64,000 nt of DNA. Origin: an uncultured Blastocatellia bacterium (GTDB lineage: Bacteria > Acidobacteriota > Blastocatellia > HR10). The translations under genes and the position numbers were made by a program. The notes under the pieces are model-generated. The model did no database searches, was not told the DNA's origin, and saw nothing but the letters and a program-made list of their open reading frames with translations. Below are positions 8,391 through 17,163 of the stretch, one piece after another. The stretch lies in assembly GCA_937934295.1 (NCBI GenBank), contig CALHAI010000006.1:62001-126000 (forward strand), in the 5' to 3' direction. Within the stretch, counting starts at the first letter, position 1, and the number at the start of each line of letters is the position of its first letter.

Positions 8391-9299
8391 ATGCCGAGAC
8401 AGCAGGTCGGGGAACGGGCGCTGCGGAAGCCACTTTTTCCCCCCTCGGGTTATCGGGAAGACGTCCAACGCGTCCTCCGTCGGATCTTCATCGTGAACTC
8501 GCTAGTCGTCCTGGGAAAGCTGCTCATCGGCTGGCGCGCGCACTCGCTCAGCATCCTGAGCGACGCCGTGCACTCTTCCGTCGATGCGATGAACAACATC
8601 GTGGGCCTGATCGTCATTCGCTACGCGACGGCCACTCCTGATGCCGGCCATCCCTATGGGCATCGGAAGATCGAGTCCTTGGCCGCTTTCACCCTCGGGG
8701 GCATGCTCCTGGTCACGTGCATTGAGATCATCAGCCGCGCGATAGAGCGCCTGCGAGACCCCTCGCAGATTCGCGTCCACGTCGAGCTCCTGACTCTCGT
8801 GGTCTTGATCGGGACAATCCTCGTCAACGCGGCCGTCTTCATCTACGAGCGCCGAAAGGGGCGCGCGCTCGGAAGTCCGTTCCTTCTGGCTGACGCCCTG
8901 CACACCCGGAGCGACATCTTGGTGAGTGGAGCGCTGCTTGTCGGCCTCGCCTTCATGCGGTGGAAGCTTCCGATCCTGGACCCGATCCTGGCCCTCGCCA
9001 TCTCGGTGGCGATCGCGATAAGCGGTTGGCAGATCTTCACCCGCACGGTCCCCATCCTCATCGATGCCGCCCCCGTCTCCCCCGAGCGTGTGGGGGCCAT
9101 CGTCCGAAGCGTGCCCGGCGTCGAACAGGTCCGAGACATCCGGTCTCGAAGCGATGGGGAACGAATTTTCCTGGAGCTTGTGCTCGTCCTTAAGCCGGAG
9201 GATGTGCGGACGGCCCACCAGATCACCGAACAAGTCGAAGAGCGGCTGCGCGAGGCTCTGGGCCCCTGTCAGGTCACGATCCACATGGAGCCCTCATGA
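8391..9299 (+). CDS. Cation diffusion facilitator (CDF) family metal transporter
   Basis: This is a proton-coupled exporter of divalent metals (Zn, Fe, Co, Mn or Cd) in the cytoplasmic membrane. About six helices are seen, with the metal-site pairs of CDF proteins: LSDAVHSSVDA in helix II and ADALHTRSDIL in helix V, each HxxxD-like. GHPYGHRKIE and a cytosolic C-terminal domain with PVLI-type sequence and VRDIRSRSDG follow. The start is uncertain: ATG 8391 is used, but GTG 8379 sits at the predicted transcription start and could be read leaderless. The 3' end overlaps the minus-strand acetyltransferase gene by 6 bases. Confidence 0.9.
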   Translation: MPRQQVGERALRKPLFPPSGYREDVQRVLRRIFIVNSLVVLGKLLIGWRAHSLSILSDAVHSSVDAMNNIVGLIVIRYATATPDAGHPYGHRKIESLAAFTLGGMLLVTCIEIISRAIERLRDPSQIRVHVELLTLVVLIGTILVNAAVFIYERRKGRALGSPFLLADALHTRSDILVSGALLVGLAFMRWKLPILDPILALAISVAIAISGWQIFTRTVPILIDAAPVSPERVGAIVRSVPGVEQVRDIRSRSDGERIFLELVLVLKPEDVRTAHQITEQVEERLREALGPCQVTIHMEPS

Positions 9300-10145
9300 C
9301 CACGCGGAAGGATCGGTGCGCGTGAGGAGATAGAAGCCTCGCCCTTCGTCCTTTACGCGGAAGAACTCCTCGGCGATGTACCCGGCCTCGAACGCTCGAA
9401 GGAACGCGCGCTGAACGCTCTCTCTCCAACGGCGGGCGGCCTCCAGATTTCGCGACTTCAGCGCGTTAATGTCCAGCGGGATCTCCACCAGAAACGGCTC
9501 GCCTCGGATCAGGACGTCGAGATCTGGCTCGGCAGGGAATGCTGAGGCCGCCGAACTCGGATTCGCGATCGGCCAGTGACGCCACCTCGTCGGCGCTATT
9601 TCGCGCACCCCGCACTCGACGCGCTGTAGGCGCTCGGCGACACGCGCACTCGCGATCGGCCAACTCACCCACAGCCGATCCGTCCCCAGCCCCTGATGAA
9701 GGAAACTCGAACTCGCCTCTCCATAGAAATTCACCTCGTACCGAGCGGCGTAGACGCCGAGCTTGGCGAAATTGAAATAGGCATTGCGCGCTTGAAGCGG
9801 ATCGAACGTCCAGGTGATCCATCGAATCCCGCGTTCCAACGCGCGTTCCCGTTGCGCTCGCTTGAGCAGGAAGCCGATGTTCTGCCCTTGATACTCAGGC
9901 CGGACGGCCAACATGTGCGAATGCACGGTGAGCTGCCCGTGCTCCAGGCCCAGGAATCCGTAGACGAAACCGATCAATCGTTCGCCGTCGAAGGCGCCAA
10001 TGAGGATGCCGCCGACTTTCTGCACCGCCCGCAGATGCGAGCTCGGTACGACATCCAGATCGGCGAAGCCCCACACGTCCCGTTGCAGGTGTTCGACGGC
10101 CTGTAATTCGGCGATGCCCTCCAAATCCCGAATCGCGATCGTCAT
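9294..10145 (-). CDS. GNAT-family N-acetyltransferase (COG3375-like)
   Basis: The 283-residue product has a GNAT fold: an acidic receptor strand, then [20 protein letters not shown] and the acetyl-CoA pyrophosphate-binding loop [20 protein letters not shown] (Q/RxxGx[GA]-like with Gln-Asn-Ile-Gly). [21 protein letters not shown] follows, typical of the COG3375 branch, whose substrate is unknown. ATG 10145 overlaps the recombinase stop in ATGA (10142-10145), so it is the last gene of the minus operon. A much longer frame upstream runs antiparallel through the recombinase gene and is not real. Confidence 0.87.
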   Translation of the reverse strand: MTIAIRDLEGIAELQAVEHLQRDVWGFADLDVVPSSHLRAVQKVGGILIGAFDGERLIGFVYGFLGLEHGQLTVHSHMLAVRPEYQGQNIGFLLKRAQRERALERGIRWITWTFDPLQARNAYFNFAKLGVYAARYEVNFYGEASSSFLHQGLGTDRLWVSWPIASARVAERLQRVECGVREIAPTRWRHWPIANPSSAASAFPAEPDLDVLIRGEPFLVEIPLDINALKSRNLEAARRWRESVQRAFLRAFEAGYIAEEFFRVKDEGRGFYLLTRTDPSAWS

Positions 10146-11101
10146 GGCTGATGCCGCTCCCTGTTCGGAAACGTCTCTCCGCGCGCTTTCGGATGCGCCC
10201 TGTCGTAGACCTCGATCAACTTGTCCGCCGAGACGTGCGTGTAAATCTGCGTGGTCGTCAATCGGGCGTGACCGAGCAGCTCCTGGATGGCCCGCAGATC
10301 GGCCCCCGCGTTCAACAGGTGCGTGGCGCAGGAATGGCGCAAACTGTGCGGGCTGATCCTCGGCGGGATGTCGGCGCACATCTTCGCATACCGCGCGATG
10401 ATCCGCCCGACGCTGCGCGTCGTGATGCGCGTCCCCTGGTAATTCAGGAAGAGCGCTCGCGGATCGCGCTCCTCTTCCGGAGCCTGTAGCAAAAGCTGCC
10501 CCCGAACGCCCAGGTATGCCTCCAACGCCTCCAACGCCTTCCGTCCGAACGGCACAATGCGCTCCCGCCGCCCCTTGCCGCGAACGCGGATCGAGCGATT
10601 CTTGAAATCCACATCGTCGAGGTTCAAAGCGACCAATTCGCTCACGCGCATACCCGTCGCATAGAGCAGCTCCAGGACGGCCCGATCCCGCTTGCCGAGC
10701 ACTGTGTCCGTATCGGGAAGCTCCAGGAACCGAAAGACCTCCTCGACTGAGAGGAACTTCGGCAGCTTCCGCTCCAGTCGGGGCGTGGCCACCAGACTCG
10801 CCGGATTCATCTCCAAGACCTGCTCGCGACACAAGTACCTGAAGAAGCTCCGCAGCGTCGCCAGCTTTCGGGCGATCGAGCTCTTCTTCTTCCGCCTCAC
10901 ATGGAGCGAGGCGAGGAATTCCCGAATGGTGAGATGATCGATCTGACGCACGTCCACCGGGCGGCGATTCCCCTGCTCATCGGCCGGCGCCAGATGGTCA
11001 TAGAATTGCAAGAGGTCAATGCGATAGTTGCGCAGCGTGTGCTCGGAGACGTTCCGTTCGTACTTGAGGTGGTCCAGAAAGGCATCGATGTACTCTTGCA
11101 T
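10142..11101 (-). CDS. xerC: Tyrosine recombinase XerC/XerD
   Basis: This is a site-specific recombinase of the type that resolves chromosome dimers at dif. The 319-residue length is normal. The N-terminal SAM-like DNA-binding domain spans about residues 1-90 ([19 protein letters not shown]). The catalytic domain has Arg in [10 protein letters not shown], Lys in VRGKGRRER, His/Arg in [12 protein letters not shown], His in [14 protein letters not shown], and the nucleophile Tyr in that last motif. ATG 11101 is set by AGGAGG 6 bases before. XerC versus XerD cannot be decided from the sequence alone. No dif-like site is evident nearby, so this looks like a housekeeping copy and not an integrative element. 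Confidence 0.92.
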   Translation of the reverse strand: MQEYIDAFLDHLKYERNVSEHTLRNYRIDLLQFYDHLAPADEQGNRRPVDVRQIDHLTIREFLASLHVRRKKKSSIARKLATLRSFFRYLCREQVLEMNPASLVATPRLERKLPKFLSVEEVFRFLELPDTDTVLGKRDRAVLELLYATGMRVSELVALNLDDVDFKNRSIRVRGKGRRERIVPFGRKALEALEAYLGVRGQLLLQAPEEERDPRALFLNYQGTRITTRSVGRIIARYAKMCADIPPRISPHSLRHSCATHLLNAGADLRAIQELLGHARLTTTQIYTHVSADKLIEVYDRAHPKARGETFPNRERHQP

Positions 11102-11158
11102 CGCTTCCCTCCTTCGAGGGATTCTCCATGCGGCCTCTCGGCCGACGATCCCCACCAC

Positions 11159-12169
11159 TCATCGCCGCGGTGCATAATAGCCTTCGCGCGCGCGGGCAAT
11201 CACTCCATGGCGCTTGACGCGCACGGTCAATCGGCGAAACGCGCCGTCGCGCGCCTCATTCGTGCTGTAAAAGCCCAGGACATATTGGGTCCGCAACTGC
11301 TCGACGAGCCGGGCGAAGATCGGATCCAGCTCCTCCAACTGAGTCGGCGAGAAGACTTCGCCGCCCGTCTGCCGCGCGATCAGCTCAAGGGCCGTCTCGC
11401 CGATTAATTCTCGAATGTTCGCCGAGAGCGGCTCATCCACGTTGATGGCATAGACGGTCACCCCAACCTCTTGCACACGGCGAAGCGCTTGACCGAGCGT
11501 CGTGCGACTGACCGTATCCCGACCGTCAGAGAGCAGGACAATGGCGCGCCGTCCTTCGATCGGCGCCAAATATTCCGCTGCCATCACGAGGGCATCATAG
11601 AGGGCGGTCGCGCCTTCCGCTTTGAGCCCCCGGACGGCATTCACAAGTGGCGCGATGTCCTCGGTGAAGCCTTGCCGCAAAACGGGCTCCGTGCTCACGG
11701 AGATGAGCGCCGCCAGATCACGCGGACGCATGACGGAACGGAAGAAGCGCACCACGGCCTGCTTCTCGAACTCGAGCCGATTCTTGACGCTCAAGCTCGT
11801 GTCAAACAGGACGACCAGGCGAAGTGGCAAGGCCGCTTCGCCGCTGAAGAACACGATATGCTGCGGGACGCCGTCTTCCAAAATCTCGAAATCTGCCGGC
11901 CCCAATCCCGTGAGCCATTCACCGCGCGGCCCGAGGACGCTCACCGTGACCAGCACCAGATCCGAATGCAGCGAGATGACCTCCGGCGACGTGGACTCCG
12001 GCGGGAGGGGGATCGATGACTTCTCCGCATCCGGCGGCACGGGGCGCTGTCCCGGTCGTACGCGGCGCGCTTGCGTCACCTCAGAGGTCCGCGCGGGCGC
12101 GATTTCCAAGCAGAGGACGATCCCCATGAGCGCGAGACTGATTCCGAGCACACGTCCGAAGCGCCTCAT
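11159..12169 (-). CDS. VWFA domain protein, acidobacterial type
   Basis: The 336-residue secreted or membrane-anchored protein begins with a hydrophobic segment (LGISLALMGIVLCLEIAPA), then a Pro-rich stretch. The family-specific region VTVSVLGPRGEWLTGL and FEILEDGVPQHIVFFSGE leads into a von Willebrand A domain. MIDAS residues are visible: DTSLS, a Thr in EGATALYDAL, and LLSDGRD. The VWFA-related domain with this preceding beta region is greatly expanded in Acidobacteriota, which supports the taxonomic inference. Function is unknown; VWA proteins bind ligands through a divalent metal. Its ATG overlaps the trmFO stop (ATGA at 12166-12169). Confidence 0.88.
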   Translation of the reverse strand: MRRFGRVLGISLALMGIVLCLEIAPARTSEVTQARRVRPGQRPVPPDAEKSSIPLPPESTSPEVISLHSDLVLVTVSVLGPRGEWLTGLGPADFEILEDGVPQHIVFFSGEAALPLRLVVLFDTSLSVKNRLEFEKQAVVRFFRSVMRPRDLAALISVSTEPVLRQGFTEDIAPLVNAVRGLKAEGATALYDALVMAAEYLAPIEGRRAIVLLSDGRDTVSRTTLGQALRRVQEVGVTVYAINVDEPLSANIRELIGETALELIARQTGGEVFSPTQLEELDPIFARLVEQLRTQYVLGFYSTNEARDGAFRRLTVRVKRHGVIARAREGYYAPRR

Positions 12170-13527
12170 CTCGACTCGGATACCAAGAGTGGGGATTCCG
12201 CGCGCAGGCGTCGAGGGGCCATCCACAACTCGAAATCGCGAAGCGCACGTTCGATCTGTCGGCGATGGCGTTCGGCTTTGGGGCGCCTTCGCTCCCGCTC
12301 CTCCTCCAACGGCGGCAAGAGCGCGAAGGTGATGTTTCCCGGCTGGAAATTCCCCGGATCGCTGTGCGCGACATAGTGCAGGAGACTCCCCAATGCCGTC
12401 GTGCGCGGAGGGGGGACGGGCTCGCGCCCGGCCAGCCGATCACTCACAAAGAGCGCGACCATCAGGCCAGTCGCGATGCACTCCACGTATCCCTCCACCC
12501 CGCAGATCTGCCCGGCGAAGAAGAGGCGGGGATCGAAACGAAGCTGCAGCGTCTCCGTCAGACAAGCCGGGCTATTGATGTACGTGTTACGATGCACCAT
12601 GCCGTAGCGAATGAATTCGGCGCGCTCTAATCCCGGGATGAGCCGGAAGACGCGCTTTTGCTCGCCCCATTTGAGCTGCGTCTGAAAGCCGACCAGGTTA
12701 TAACTGTCGGCCAAGAGATTCTCCTGGCGCAATTGCACGACCGCATAGGGCTGCCGCCCCGTGCGCGGGTCTGTGAGGCCGACCGGCTTCATCGGCCCAT
12801 AGAGCAAGGTCTCCCGCCCGCGCCGCGCCAATTCCTCGATCGGCAGACACCCTTCGAAATAGCTCGCGCGATCGAAGTCGTGCAGCGCCACCTTCTCCGC
12901 TTGCATCAGGGCTTCGTAGAACCGGTCGTACTCCGCCTTGGTCAACGGGCAGTTCAGATAGTCGTCGCCACCTTTTCCATATCGGGACGCGCGAAAGACG
13001 ACGTCAAAATTGATCGTCTCCGCATCCACGATCGGACTGATGGCGTCGTAGAAGTAGAGATGTTCTCGACCCGTCAGCCGACGAATCTCCTCCGAGAGGG
13101 CCTCCGAGGTGAGCGGCCCCGTCGCGATGACGACGATCCCATCGGAGGGGATGCGCGTGACCTCCTCCCGAACGAGCGTGATGCGCGGATGCGCCGTGAT
13201 GGCGCGCGTGATCTGCTCGGCGAACAGCTCGCGATCCACCGCGAGAGCGGCGCCGCCAGGGACGCGACAGGCCGCCGCCAGACGAATCAGCAGCGATCCC
13301 GCCCGCCGCAGCTCCTCCTTCAAGAGATACGGCGCCGTCCCCGGTTCGTCCGACTTCAGCGAATTGCTGCAGACCAATTCTCCCAGCCGATCCGTCCGAT
13401 GCGCCGGCGTCATGCGATGCGGGCGCATTTCGTAAAGGCGAACCAGGATCCCACGCTCGGCCAATTGCCAGGCCGCTTCACACCCGGCCAGTCCCCCGCC
13501 GATGATGGTCACTCGCGCTTCGGACAT
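12166..13527 (-). CDS. trmFO: Methylenetetrahydrofolate--tRNA-(uracil-5-)-methyltransferase
   Basis: The folate- and FAD-dependent enzyme makes T54 (ribothymidine) in the T-loop of tRNA. The 453-residue protein starts with the FAD dinucleotide motif VTIIGGGLAGCEAAWQLAERG. It contains family stretches LYEMRPHRMTPAHRT, ELVCSNSLKSDEPG, FEGCLPIEELARRG (with a catalytic Cys), GPMKPVGL and FAGQICGVEGYVE. No SD precedes ATG 13527. A -10 (TACACT) ends 9 bases upstream, suggesting a leaderless mRNA; GTG 13530 directly before it is an alternative start. It is followed by the VWFA gene with a 4-base overlap. Confidence 0.95.
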   Translation of the reverse strand: MSEARVTIIGGGLAGCEAAWQLAERGILVRLYEMRPHRMTPAHRTDRLGELVCSNSLKSDEPGTAPYLLKEELRRAGSLLIRLAAACRVPGGAALAVDRELFAEQITRAITAHPRITLVREEVTRIPSDGIVVIATGPLTSEALSEEIRRLTGREHLYFYDAISPIVDAETINFDVVFRASRYGKGGDDYLNCPLTKAEYDRFYEALMQAEKVALHDFDRASYFEGCLPIEELARRGRETLLYGPMKPVGLTDPRTGRQPYAVVQLRQENLLADSYNLVGFQTQLKWGEQKRVFRLIPGLERAEFIRYGMVHRNTYINSPACLTETLQLRFDPRLFFAGQICGVEGYVECIATGLMVALFVSDRLAGREPVPPPRTTALGSLLHYVAHSDPGNFQPGNITFALLPPLEEERERRRPKAERHRRQIERALRDFELWMAPRRLRAESPLLVSESR

Positions 13528-13536
13528 CACTATAAG

Positions 13537-13566
13537 AGTGTAGCCGCGTCCCTCCTCCGCCGACAA
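13537..13566 (-). promoter_or_regulatory. Promoter of trmFO
   Basis: On the minus strand, TTGTCG (13561-13566) and TACACT (13537-13542) are spaced by 18 bases. The expected start point falls on or next to the GTG/ATG start codons at 13530/13527. No SD is present. Confidence 0.5.
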
Positions 13567-13591
13567 CGACGGATCGGGCGCTTCCCCCGCG

Positions 13592-13870
13592 TCATTCTTC
13601 GAAGAACCGCTCGGGATGATCTCGATATTCCAAGGTCCGACGCCGCGTGCGGAAGAAATTCACGGCTGCCCAGAGCGCGACGACGGCGAAGAGCAGATAG
13701 AGCGGCATATTGAAGACGCCCATCGGTTGCCAGAAGGCATGGATGAGCGCCAGAAAATTCACCGCGCTGATGACGAGCGCGATGAGAGCCAGGGCACCAA
13801 AGAGCATGGCGCGGCGGGTCAAGGCCATGTGGAGGCGCTGCTGCTCGCGCTCTTCATCCGACAGTCTCAC
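13592..13870 (-). CDS. Small two-helix membrane protein
   Basis: The 92-residue protein has a charged N-terminus (RLSDEEREQQRLHMALTRR), two hydrophobic helices at about residues 21-45 and 51-70, and a charged tail with an FFRTRRR stretch. The topology suggests both ends in the cytosol. It is unrecognised. ATG 13870 overlaps the stop of the DsbA-like gene (ATGA at 13867-13870), so it is translationally coupled to it and may be a membrane partner of that protein. Confidence 0.75.
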   Translation of the reverse strand: MRLSDEEREQQRLHMALTRRAMLFGALALIALVISAVNFLALIHAFWQPMGVFNMPLYLLFAVVALWAAVNFFRTRRRTLEYRDHPERFFEE

Positions 13871-14646
13871 GACGCCCCCCTCTCGCGCAACAGTTCCTCG
13901 ATCGTTTGCCGAAAGGCCTCATAGGGCTGAGCTCCGCGCAGCACACGCACGACGCGGACTTTCCCTCCGGGCTCGGCGAAGCCCACGAAGAACGAGGGTG
14001 TGCCGCGCACGCCCGCCCGTCGCCCCTCCGAGAGATCGCGTCGCACGCGCTCGGCGAATCGCCGCCCTTCCAGACACTGCCGAAATCGCTGCAGATTGAG
14101 GCCGAGGGCTTCCGCATGGGCGATGAGATCCTCCTTCCCGAGCGCGTTCGAATAGGTGAAGAGGCGATCGTGCATCTCCCAGAACTTCCCCTGTTCCCCA
14201 GCGCATCGGGCTGCCTCTGCCGCGTGAAAGGCCTGAGGATGAATCGCCTCAAGCGGGAAATCCCGGAAGACGTACTTCACCTTTCCCGTCCGCACATAGG
14301 CGCGCTCGATCTCCGGCATCGTCTCCCGAACATGCCGCGCGCAGAATGGACATTGATAGTCCGAGAATTCCACGATCACCAGGCGCGCGTCCTTAGCCCC
14401 TTTGGAAGGCGCTTCGGCGATGTCCAGCACGACCTCGGACGAGAGTCTCTCGGCCACCGAACGCGGGGTAGGGCGTGGCGCTCCCGTGCGTCGTGGCGGT
14501 ACTGATGCCGGGCGCGTCACCTCCCCCCCTGATTGCCGAGCTGAGCGACCCAAGTACCCGATCCCTCCAACGATCACCACACCCAAAAGAATCAGGATCA
14601 GCGGAGCGAGCACTTGCTCTCGAGTTGTTGGTGGCTTTCCATTCAT
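13867..14646 (-). CDS. Membrane-anchored DsbA-like thiol-disulfide oxidoreductase
   Basis: The 259-residue protein has an N-terminal anchor helix (about residues 12-32, LAPLILILLGVVIVGGIGYLG), a Ser/Pro/Arg-rich linker, and a Thioredoxin_4/DsbA domain. The redox motif is CPFC in FSDYQCPFCARHV, and the cis-Pro loop is RGTPSFFVG. The four conserved regions around FRDFPLEAIHPQA match the family that includes BdbD and other extracytoplasmic oxidases. It probably forms or isomerises disulfides in exported proteins. It is the first gene of a minus-strand operon with a small membrane protein immediately after. Confidence 0.9.
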   Translation of the reverse strand: MNGKPPTTREQVLAPLILILLGVVIVGGIGYLGRSARQSGGEVTRPASVPPRRTGAPRPTPRSVAERLSSEVVLDIAEAPSKGAKDARLVIVEFSDYQCPFCARHVRETMPEIERAYVRTGKVKYVFRDFPLEAIHPQAFHAAEAARCAGEQGKFWEMHDRLFTYSNALGKEDLIAHAEALGLNLQRFRQCLEGRRFAERVRRDLSEGRRAGVRGTPSFFVGFAEPGGKVRVVRVLRGAQPYEAFRQTIEELLRERGAS

Positions 14647-14683
14647 CCTCGGCTATTTTAAGGCGTCACCCCCGCCGCGTCAA

Positions 14684-16057
14684 TCACTGCCGGCGTTCGC
14701 CCGGATCGTACAGTTCGAACGTCGCCCGCGGACGAGGAGGATTCACATAAGCGGAGACCAAGCTCTCGTTCCCGTCTTTGTCCACGGCCTTCACGCCAAA
14801 GGTCACGGCATCAATGGAGACACCTTCGAGCACGTACTCGTTCACCAACCCCACGAAGATCTCCCGTTCCCAATCCGGAGCCGTCGTCGCCCGCATGACG
14901 ATGACATATCCGGCCAGGTCCGGCTCCGGATTCTCATCTCGCCACCGGAGATGCGCAGCATATCCCGAACGTCCGCGCCCCAGAAGCGGCAGGCCGCGTT
15001 CGGTCGTCACCACAGGCGGCTTGGGCGCCAGAGCGAGAGTGGCTGCCACCGCAGCATTGATTCGCGTCACGAGCGTCGTGTACGTCGGCGACGCGTTGGC
15101 GAATGTATCGGTCGCCGAATGTTGATGAGCGAAGTGCTCATTGGGCGTCGTCAATCGCACGGCGGCATATCCCTCGTGATTGAAGGGAATATGATCCCCT
15201 CCGCGCCCGAACCGGTCGTGCCGAAAGATCATCTCCACGCGCATGGCGGGGACGTACAACTCACCGATGCGTTTGACGTATCGCGCCAGCTGTCGCGAGG
15301 GCGAATCCGTCGGATCCTCCGAGAAGACCCAGACGACGCGATTGGCCGAAGCACCATCGCCGGCGACCTCGCTGCCGATGATGTCGTTGTTGAGCACGGC
15401 CTCAATGATCTCTCCCTCGCGCCGCGCCTTCTGCGCGTAGAGCGTGCTGCCGACTAAGCCCTGCTCCTCGCCGGCGAAGGCGATGAAGACGAGCGTCTTC
15501 TCGAACTCGTATTGGCTGAGCACACGAGCCAATTCCAATACGGCCGCCGTCCCGCTTCCGTTGTCCGTCACGCCAGGGGCGAAGGCTTCCGTCTGCGTCC
15601 AATCTATCTGACCGTCCGGCCCGCGCACGATCGCCAGGGAATCGTAGTGCGCACAGATGAGGATGCGCCGTTCGGGGTGGCGCGTCCCCGGCAAGACGGC
15701 GACGACGTTGCGCAGCTCAACGTCGCGCACCAGGCGTTGGCCTTGCCGCTTCACGCGGTATGTGTCGAAGCTCACCTGAAGGCGAGGGCTGTAGCTCCGA
15801 AATTGCTCGAAGATCCACGTCCGCGCCGCCCCGATGCCTCGCGTTGCAAGCGTGGGATCTGAGAGCGTATGTCGCGTCTGGAAGCTTTCGAGCTTCCTCA
15901 AATTCTCGGCGATCCGCTCCTGGGAGATCGCCGCCACGATCTGTTGCACGATCGGATTCGCTCGCCCATAGGGCTCCGCCGGGGCCACAGGGGGCGAAAC
16001 CCTCATCGGACCGATCACCAGCGAGCAGATCACAGCCGCGTGGGTGAATCGCCGCAT
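14684..16057 (-). CDS. Secreted M28-family zinc aminopeptidase with C-terminal FN3-like domain
   Basis: ATG 16057 is preceded by GGAGGGAAAGG. The 457-residue product has a signal peptide and a helical N-terminal region. The M28 metalloprotease core has zinc ligands and catalytic acids: His in ICAHYDSLA, Asp in PGVTDNGSGTAAV, Glu-Glu in FAGEEQGLVGS, Asp in LNNDIIGSE, and His in HFAHQHSATDTF. The last ~100 residues resemble an FN3-like beta domain (LRWRDENPEPDLAGYVIV). It likely trims peptides outside the cytoplasmic membrane. The frame is open far upstream but that part is antisense to the HprK-like gene. Confidence 0.9.
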   Translation of the reverse strand: MRRFTHAAVICSLVIGPMRVSPPVAPAEPYGRANPIVQQIVAAISQERIAENLRKLESFQTRHTLSDPTLATRGIGAARTWIFEQFRSYSPRLQVSFDTYRVKRQGQRLVRDVELRNVVAVLPGTRHPERRILICAHYDSLAIVRGPDGQIDWTQTEAFAPGVTDNGSGTAAVLELARVLSQYEFEKTLVFIAFAGEEQGLVGSTLYAQKARREGEIIEAVLNNDIIGSEVAGDGASANRVVWVFSEDPTDSPSRQLARYVKRIGELYVPAMRVEMIFRHDRFGRGGDHIPFNHEGYAAVRLTTPNEHFAHQHSATDTFANASPTYTTLVTRINAAVAATLALAPKPPVVTTERGLPLLGRGRSGYAAHLRWRDENPEPDLAGYVIVMRATTAPDWEREIFVGLVNEYVLEGVSIDAVTFGVKAVDKDGNESLVSAYVNPPRPRATFELYDPGERRQ

Positions 16058-16078
16058 CCTTTCCCTCCTCACGAAAAG

Positions 16079-16103
16079 CTCACCACACAGGTGAGGAATT
16101 GTA
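16079..16103 (-). promoter_or_regulatory. Possible promoter -10 and hairpin upstream of the M28 peptidase gene
   Basis: On the minus strand a TACAAT box lies at 16098-16103, with no convincing -35. It is followed by an inverted repeat CTCACC / GGTGAG (16079-16084 and 16090-16095) with a 5-base loop. The repeat overlaps the expected transcript start, so it could be an operator or a 5' hairpin. Confidence 0.35.
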
Positions 16104-16126
16104 CCACAGCTCCAAGCAGAACGACC

Positions 16127-16156
16127 TTGCTGGGCGCTCCGCCCCATTGCTATACT
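16127..16156 (+). promoter_or_regulatory. Promoter of the HprK-like kinase cassette
   Basis: TTGCTG at 16127-16132 and TATACT at 16151-16156 are spaced by 18 bases. The -10 ends 18 bases before ATG 16175, so the leader would be about a dozen bases without an SD. Confidence 0.55.
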
Positions 16157-16174
16157 CCCTGCCTGGCACCTCGC

Positions 16175-17038
16175 ATGAGCCGCCGGACCGCATCGGGATC
16201 GAACAGTCGGCAAGGAGCGCCCTCGCTCCTGAAGGATTCCTCTCGGACATGCGATTTCGCATTCCGCGCTTACGGAGTGCGTATCGGCATACGGACGGAT
16301 CATCCGGATGTGCTGGCGCGACTCATCCCTTTTCTTCCACCCGGCTGGGAGCCCTTGGAATCTTCGCGCGTCGAGCGCTTCTACGTAGTTCGTCGCGGCA
16401 CACCCGCGGACAATTCGGCCTATGTCCTCTATGCCGATGCGCGGCAGATGCTTCAGACGGCAGAGCTCGAGCAACTCCTCTCCAACCTCGCTCTCGATCT
16501 CCAGTTCAACGTCGCCGAGCGGGCGCGCGATCACGTCTTTGTTCATGCTGGGGTCGTTGGCTGGCGCGGGCGCGCTCTCGTTCTGCCGGGGCCCAGTCAC
16601 AGTGGGAAGACCATGCTCGTTCACGCCCTCGTCCGTCGCGGAGCGACGTACTACTCGGACGAATATGCCGTGTTCGATCGGCAAGGGCGCGTCCATCCTT
16701 TCCCCATGCCCCCTCTCCTACGTCGAGGAGACGAAGAGAAGTCGATCTCGATGGGAACGCCCAGCGATGGGGTGGGAACGGTACCGCTGCCCGTCGGCCT
16801 CATCGTGATCACCGCCTACAATCCGGCGGGCCGATGGCGACCGCGCCGCCTCTCTTCTGGCGAAGCGCTGCTTGAGCTTCTGGCTCATACGGTTTCTGCG
16901 CGGCGTCGTCCGGCTTTGGCTCTCGCCGCGCTCTCCCGCGCCGTCTCCCAGGCGATCGCGCTCAAGGGAAAACGGGGTGAGGCCGAACCGACGGCTCAAG
17001 TGATTCTGGAACGCTGCATGCCCGGGGAGGAACCATGA
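16175..17038 (+). CDS. HPr kinase-related ATP-binding protein
   Basis: The 287-residue protein resembles the HprK-related kinases found in cassettes with a nucleotidyltransferase, not true catabolite-control HprK. Visible elements are an N-terminal domain (YGVRIGIRTDHPDV), a P-loop LPGPSHSGKTMLVHAL at about residues 140-155, and the downstream YYSDEYAVFDRQGRVHPFPMP block typical of this group. An Arg-rich C-terminal half follows. The HPr-binding region of classical HprK is not recognisable. The start at ATG 16175 is inferred from the promoter; no SD is seen. The stop overlaps the next small ORF (ATGA at 17035-17038). Substrate unknown. Confidence 0.75.
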   Translation: MSRRTASGSNSRQGAPSLLKDSSRTCDFAFRAYGVRIGIRTDHPDVLARLIPFLPPGWEPLESSRVERFYVVRRGTPADNSAYVLYADARQMLQTAELEQLLSNLALDLQFNVAERARDHVFVHAGVVGWRGRALVLPGPSHSGKTMLVHALVRRGATYYSDEYAVFDRQGRVHPFPMPPLLRRGDEEKSISMGTPSDGVGTVPLPVGLIVITAYNPAGRWRPRRLSSGEALLELLAHTVSARRRPALALAALSRAVSQAIALKGKRGEAEPTAQVILERCMPGEEP

Positions 17039-17163
17039 GCCCGCGATCCTCTTGGGCAAGAGCGCCGCGCCTGATCACCGAGCTCTCGGATGAGGGGCCT
17101 TTGCCTCATGACCATCTTCGCGATCGGGCGCGCGGAACGATCCTTCCTCCATGTTCGACGTGA
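17035..17163 (+). CDS. 42-residue ORF between HprK-like kinase and nucleotidyltransferase
   Basis: The ATG at 17035 overlaps the kinase stop (ATGA) and has GGGGAGG 4 bases upstream, a better initiation context than either neighbour has. The peptide starts MSPRSSWARAPRLITE and ends GTILPPCST, with one Cys three residues from the C-terminus. The TGA at 17161-17163 overlaps a possible GTG start (17160) of the nucleotidyltransferase in GTGA. This tight coupling favours a translated product. Related cassettes often carry a PqqD-like protein at this position, but no PqqD similarity is visible here. It could be a modified-peptide precursor, a small partner, or only a coupling ORF. Confidence 0.4.
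   Translation: MSPRSSWARAPRLITELSDEGPLPHDHLRDRARGTILPPCST

Noticed and set aside
10146-10832. Upstream extension of the GNAT reading frame
   Set aside because: It overlaps the conserved recombinase gene out of frame on the same strand and is low-complexity; ATG 10145 with ATGA coupling is the natural start.
16058-16696. Upstream extension of the M28 peptidase frame
   Set aside because: It is antisense to the HprK-like gene, while a signal peptide and a good SD occur at 16057.
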